Shown here piece after piece: positions 6,524 to 7,769 of a stretch of DNA of 7,769 nt (positions are counted from its first letter, which is position 1; every line of letters starts with the position of its first letter). The stretch lies in NCBI GenBank assembly GCA_022576105.1, contig JACZRM010000075.1:1-7769 (forward strand), in the 5' to 3' direction. The notes under the pieces are model-generated. The model was not told where the DNA came from. It did not search any database and saw only the letters and a list, made by a program, of their open reading frames with translations. The DNA comes from Chloroflexota bacterium. GTDB taxonomy: Bacteria; Chloroflexota; Dehalococcoidia; UBA3495. The position numbers were made by a program, and so were the translations under genes.

Positions 6524-6556
6524 CTAAATAGTCTAATAAATAGATGTCTAAATAGT
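6524..6556 (+). repeat. AT-rich direct repeat CTAAATAGT upstream of the sufB promoter
   Basis: CTAAATAGT occurs at 6524-6532 and again at 6548-6556, 24 bp apart (about two helical turns), and ends 14 bp before the -35 of the first sufB promoter. The position suits an UP element or an activator site; neither is proven. Confidence 0.55.
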
Positions 6557-6570
6557 GGGTTACAAATTCG

Positions 6571-6599
6571 TTGACACTCCTTAGGCCGGGTGATACGAT
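6571..6599 (+). promoter_or_regulatory. sufB promoter P1
   Basis: The -35 is TTGACA (6571-6576, perfect), the spacer is 17 nt and the -10 is TACGAT (6594-6599), preceded by TG at 6591-6592, which forms an extended -10. The start is predicted near 6606, inside the first inverted repeat, leaving a leader of about 93 nt. Confidence 0.8.
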
Positions 6600-6600
6600 A

Positions 6601-6631
6601 ATTGTTGACTCATTTGGTCAACAATGTTGAC
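6601..6631. promoter_or_regulatory. Overlapping palindromes: candidate operator of sufB
   Basis: ATTGTTGAC (6601-6609) and GTCAACAAT (6617-6625) form a perfect 9-bp inverted repeat with a 7-bp spacer. The right arm is shared with a second perfect palindrome, GTCAACAATGTTGAC (6617-6631, 7-bp arms). The half-site GTTGAC is therefore present at 6604, 6617 (inverted) and 6626. The array covers the predicted start of P1 and the -35 of P2, the position expected for a repressor. The regulator is not in the window. Confidence 0.7.
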
Positions 6632-6655
6632 TTATCCCCCAATTCTCCTTAGTAT
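6627..6655 (+). promoter_or_regulatory. Candidate second sufB promoter P2
   Basis: The -35 is TTGACT (6627-6632), the spacer is 17 nt and the -10 is TAGTAT (6650-6655, 4 of 6 matches). The start would be near 6662, leaving a leader of about 37 nt that includes the ribosome binding site. Its -35 lies within the right arm of the palindrome, so it may instead be only part of the operator. Confidence 0.5.
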
Positions 6656-6686
6656 TTGGTAGCTAATTCAGGGATTATCACCGTTC

Positions 6687-6691
6687 GGAGG
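6687..6691 (+). promoter_or_regulatory. Ribosome binding site of sufB (decides between two ATGs)
   Basis: GGAGG lies 7 nt before ATG at 6699 and only 3 nt before an out-of-frame ATG at 6695. The earlier ATG would give a 10-residue peptide ending in TAA, so 6699 is the start. Confidence 0.85.
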
Positions 6692-6698
6692 AACATGC

Positions 6699-7769
6699 AT
6701 GGCGACCCAGAGGGTCATTTCACGTAACACAGCTTCCGAAGACCTGCAATCGGACTACAAATGGGGCTTTTCCATCGACATCGAAGAAGAGACCGCCCCC
6801 AAAGGTCTGAACGAAGATATTGTCCGTCTAATTTCCGCCAAGAAAAACGAGCCGGAATGGCTGTTGGAATGGCGCTTAAAAGCTTTCCGTTACTGGCTGC
6901 GTCTTAATTGCGAAGAGCCGACCTGGGCCAACATTAAGCATCCGACCATAGATTTCCAGAACATTTATTACTATGCCGCGCCGGTGACCAAGACCGACGG
7001 CCCCAAGAACCTGGACGAAGTAGACCCGGAACTGATTGAGGCATTCAACAAGCTGGGAATACCCTTGGAGGAGCAGAAAAAGATGACCGGCGTGGCGGTG
7101 GACGTGGTGCTGGACAGTGTATCGGTTACCACCACCTACAAGGACATGCTGGAGGAATCGGGCATCATCTTCTGCTCCATCAGCGAGGCGGTACAGAAAT
7201 ATCCAGACTTGGTCCAAAAGTACCTGGGTTCGGTGGTGCCTTACACCGATAACTTCTACGCCACTCTGAACGCTGCGGTGTTCAGCGACGGTTCCTTTGC
7301 CTATATCCCCAAAGGCGTGCGTTGCCCTATTGAGTTGATGACCTACTTCCGGATCAACGCTGAGGAGTCGGGGCAGTTTGAGCGGACGCTGATTGTGGCC
7401 GAAGAAGGCAGCTACGTCAGCTATCTGGAAGGCTGTACCGCTCCCATGCGCAAGACCACCCAGTTGCACGCTGCGGTGGTGGAGTTGGTGGCCATGGACA
7501 ACGCCGAGATCAAGTATTCCACCCTGCAAAACTGGTATCCCGGCGACAAAGATGGCAACGGTGGCGTATACAACTTTGTGACCAAGCGGGCCAAGGCCGC
7601 CGGCAAGAATTCCAAGATCTCCTGGACGCAAGTCGAAACCGGCTCGGCCATTACCTGGAAATACCCCAGCGTAATTTTACAAGGGGACAACTCGGTGGGC
7701 GAATTCTACTCGGTGGCGCTGGTTAACAACTACCAGCAGGCCGACACCGGCACCAAGCAGATCCAGATT
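6699..7769 (+). CDS. sufB: Fe-S cluster assembly scaffold protein SufB (partial, C-terminus outside window)
   Basis: Cytoplasmic core of the SUF system; with SufC (ATPase) and SufD it forms the scaffold on which Fe-S clusters are built from SufS-derived sulfur. 357 codons are present without a stop (the family has about 465-495). The N-terminal signature includes [20 protein letters not shown] (36-55) and WRLKAFRYW (58-66). The beta-helix core includes YIPKGVRCP (202-210), TYFRIN with Arg218 and Asn220, YLEGC with Cys246, and TLQNWY with Gln277 and Trp279. These match E. coli Arg226, Asn228, Cys254, Gln285 and Trp287, which are implicated in sulfur transfer and cluster assembly. The later conserved Cys/His of the C-terminus are outside. 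The length and the [13 protein letters not shown] motif separate it from SufD. It is the first gene after a well-defined promoter region, so sufC, sufD, sufS or sufU may follow to the right, but they are not visible. Confidence 0.97.
   Translation, partial: MATQRVISRNTASEDLQSDYKWGFSIDIEEETAPKGLNEDIVRLISAKKNEPEWLLEWRLKAFRYWLRLNCEEPTWANIKHPTIDFQNIYYYAAPVTKTDGPKNLDEVDPELIEAFNKLGIPLEEQKKMTGVAVDVVLDSVSVTTTYKDMLEESGIIFCSISEAVQKYPDLVQKYLGSVVPYTDNFYATLNAAVFSDGSFAYIPKGVRCPIELMTYFRINAEESGQFERTLIVAEEGSYVSYLEGCTAPMRKTTQLHAAVVELVAMDNAEIKYSTLQNWYPGDKDGNGGVYNFVTKRAKAAGKNSKISWTQVETGSAITWKYPSVILQGDNSVGEFYSVALVNNYQQADTGTKQIQI

Larger units (their letters stand above)
6289..6698. other. Divergent intergenic control region between tatD and sufB
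   Basis: A 410-bp AT-rich region without an established gene. The left part carries the minus-strand tatD promoter; the right part carries two plus-strand sufB promoter candidates and their palindromes. The middle (about 6415-6520) shows only a TATAAT hexamer at 6452-6457 without a -35 partner and a weak 5-bp hairpin (CTGCC 6464-6468, GGCAG 6480-6484). A doubtful Trp-rich micro-ORF at 6367-6414 is discussed in the findings. Confidence 0.8.

Noticed and set aside
6480..6540. tRNA or small RNA gene in the tatD-sufB gap
   Set aside because: No cloverleaf arms or T-loop consensus found, and only very short hairpins.
6624..6662. Possible 12-codon leader peptide in the sufB 5' region
   Set aside because: No ribosome binding site precedes the ATG, which is part of the palindrome.
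6876..7631. Minus-strand open frame of 251 codons
   Set aside because: Antisense to sufB, whose conserved residues are all in place; an overlap artefact of codon bias.

Overview
The window looks like an ordinary chromosomal segment of a free-living bacterium with moderate-to-high GC genes and AT-richer intergenic gaps. It holds six recognisable protein-coding genes. Five lie on the minus strand and one on the plus strand, and both outermost genes are cut by the window edges. The protein style (PPDK, a DUF1802 protein, a TatD family member with a YFQG-type motif, and a promoter-proximal SufB) fits a Chloroflexota-like lineage such as Dehalococcoidia/SAR202 or a related deep-branching group. 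That assignment is an impression from sequence style, not a placement. No rRNA, tRNA, CRISPR array, insertion sequence, phage or plasmid gene was seen.

Layout: (1) 1-2275, minus: pyruvate phosphate dikinase, N-terminal 758 codons, C-terminus outside the window. (2) 2276-2636: gene-free stretch with the ppdK ribosome binding site and -10 box, a 12-bp tandem repeat, and a strong intrinsic terminator for the gene on its right. (3) 2637-3641, minus: aldo/keto reductase. (4) 3722-4312, minus: DUF1802 protein with its own promoter candidate. (5) 4313-4521: gap with a perfect 11-bp-stem terminator for lysR. (6) 4522-5484, minus: LysR-type regulator, 9 bp downstream of (7) 5494-6288, minus: TatD-family metal hydrolase; the two form one apparent operon behind a good sigma70-type promoter. 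(8) 6289-6698: 410-bp divergent control region. (9) 6699-7769, plus: sufB, N-terminal 357 codons, open at the right edge.

The genes fall into separate units rather than one pathway. ppdK is central carbon metabolism (pyruvate/PEP interconversion). The DUF1802-AKR pair and the tatD-lysR pair are two short transcription units of unclear physiological purpose. sufB starts what is probably a SUF iron-sulfur cluster assembly operon extending to the right. The most distinctive feature is non-coding: upstream of sufB there are two stacked sigma70-like promoters with overlapping GTTGAC/GTCAAC palindromes placed where a repressor would block both. I found no convincing undescribed multi-gene system. 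The findings are mostly candidate regulatory motifs and family-level oddities.
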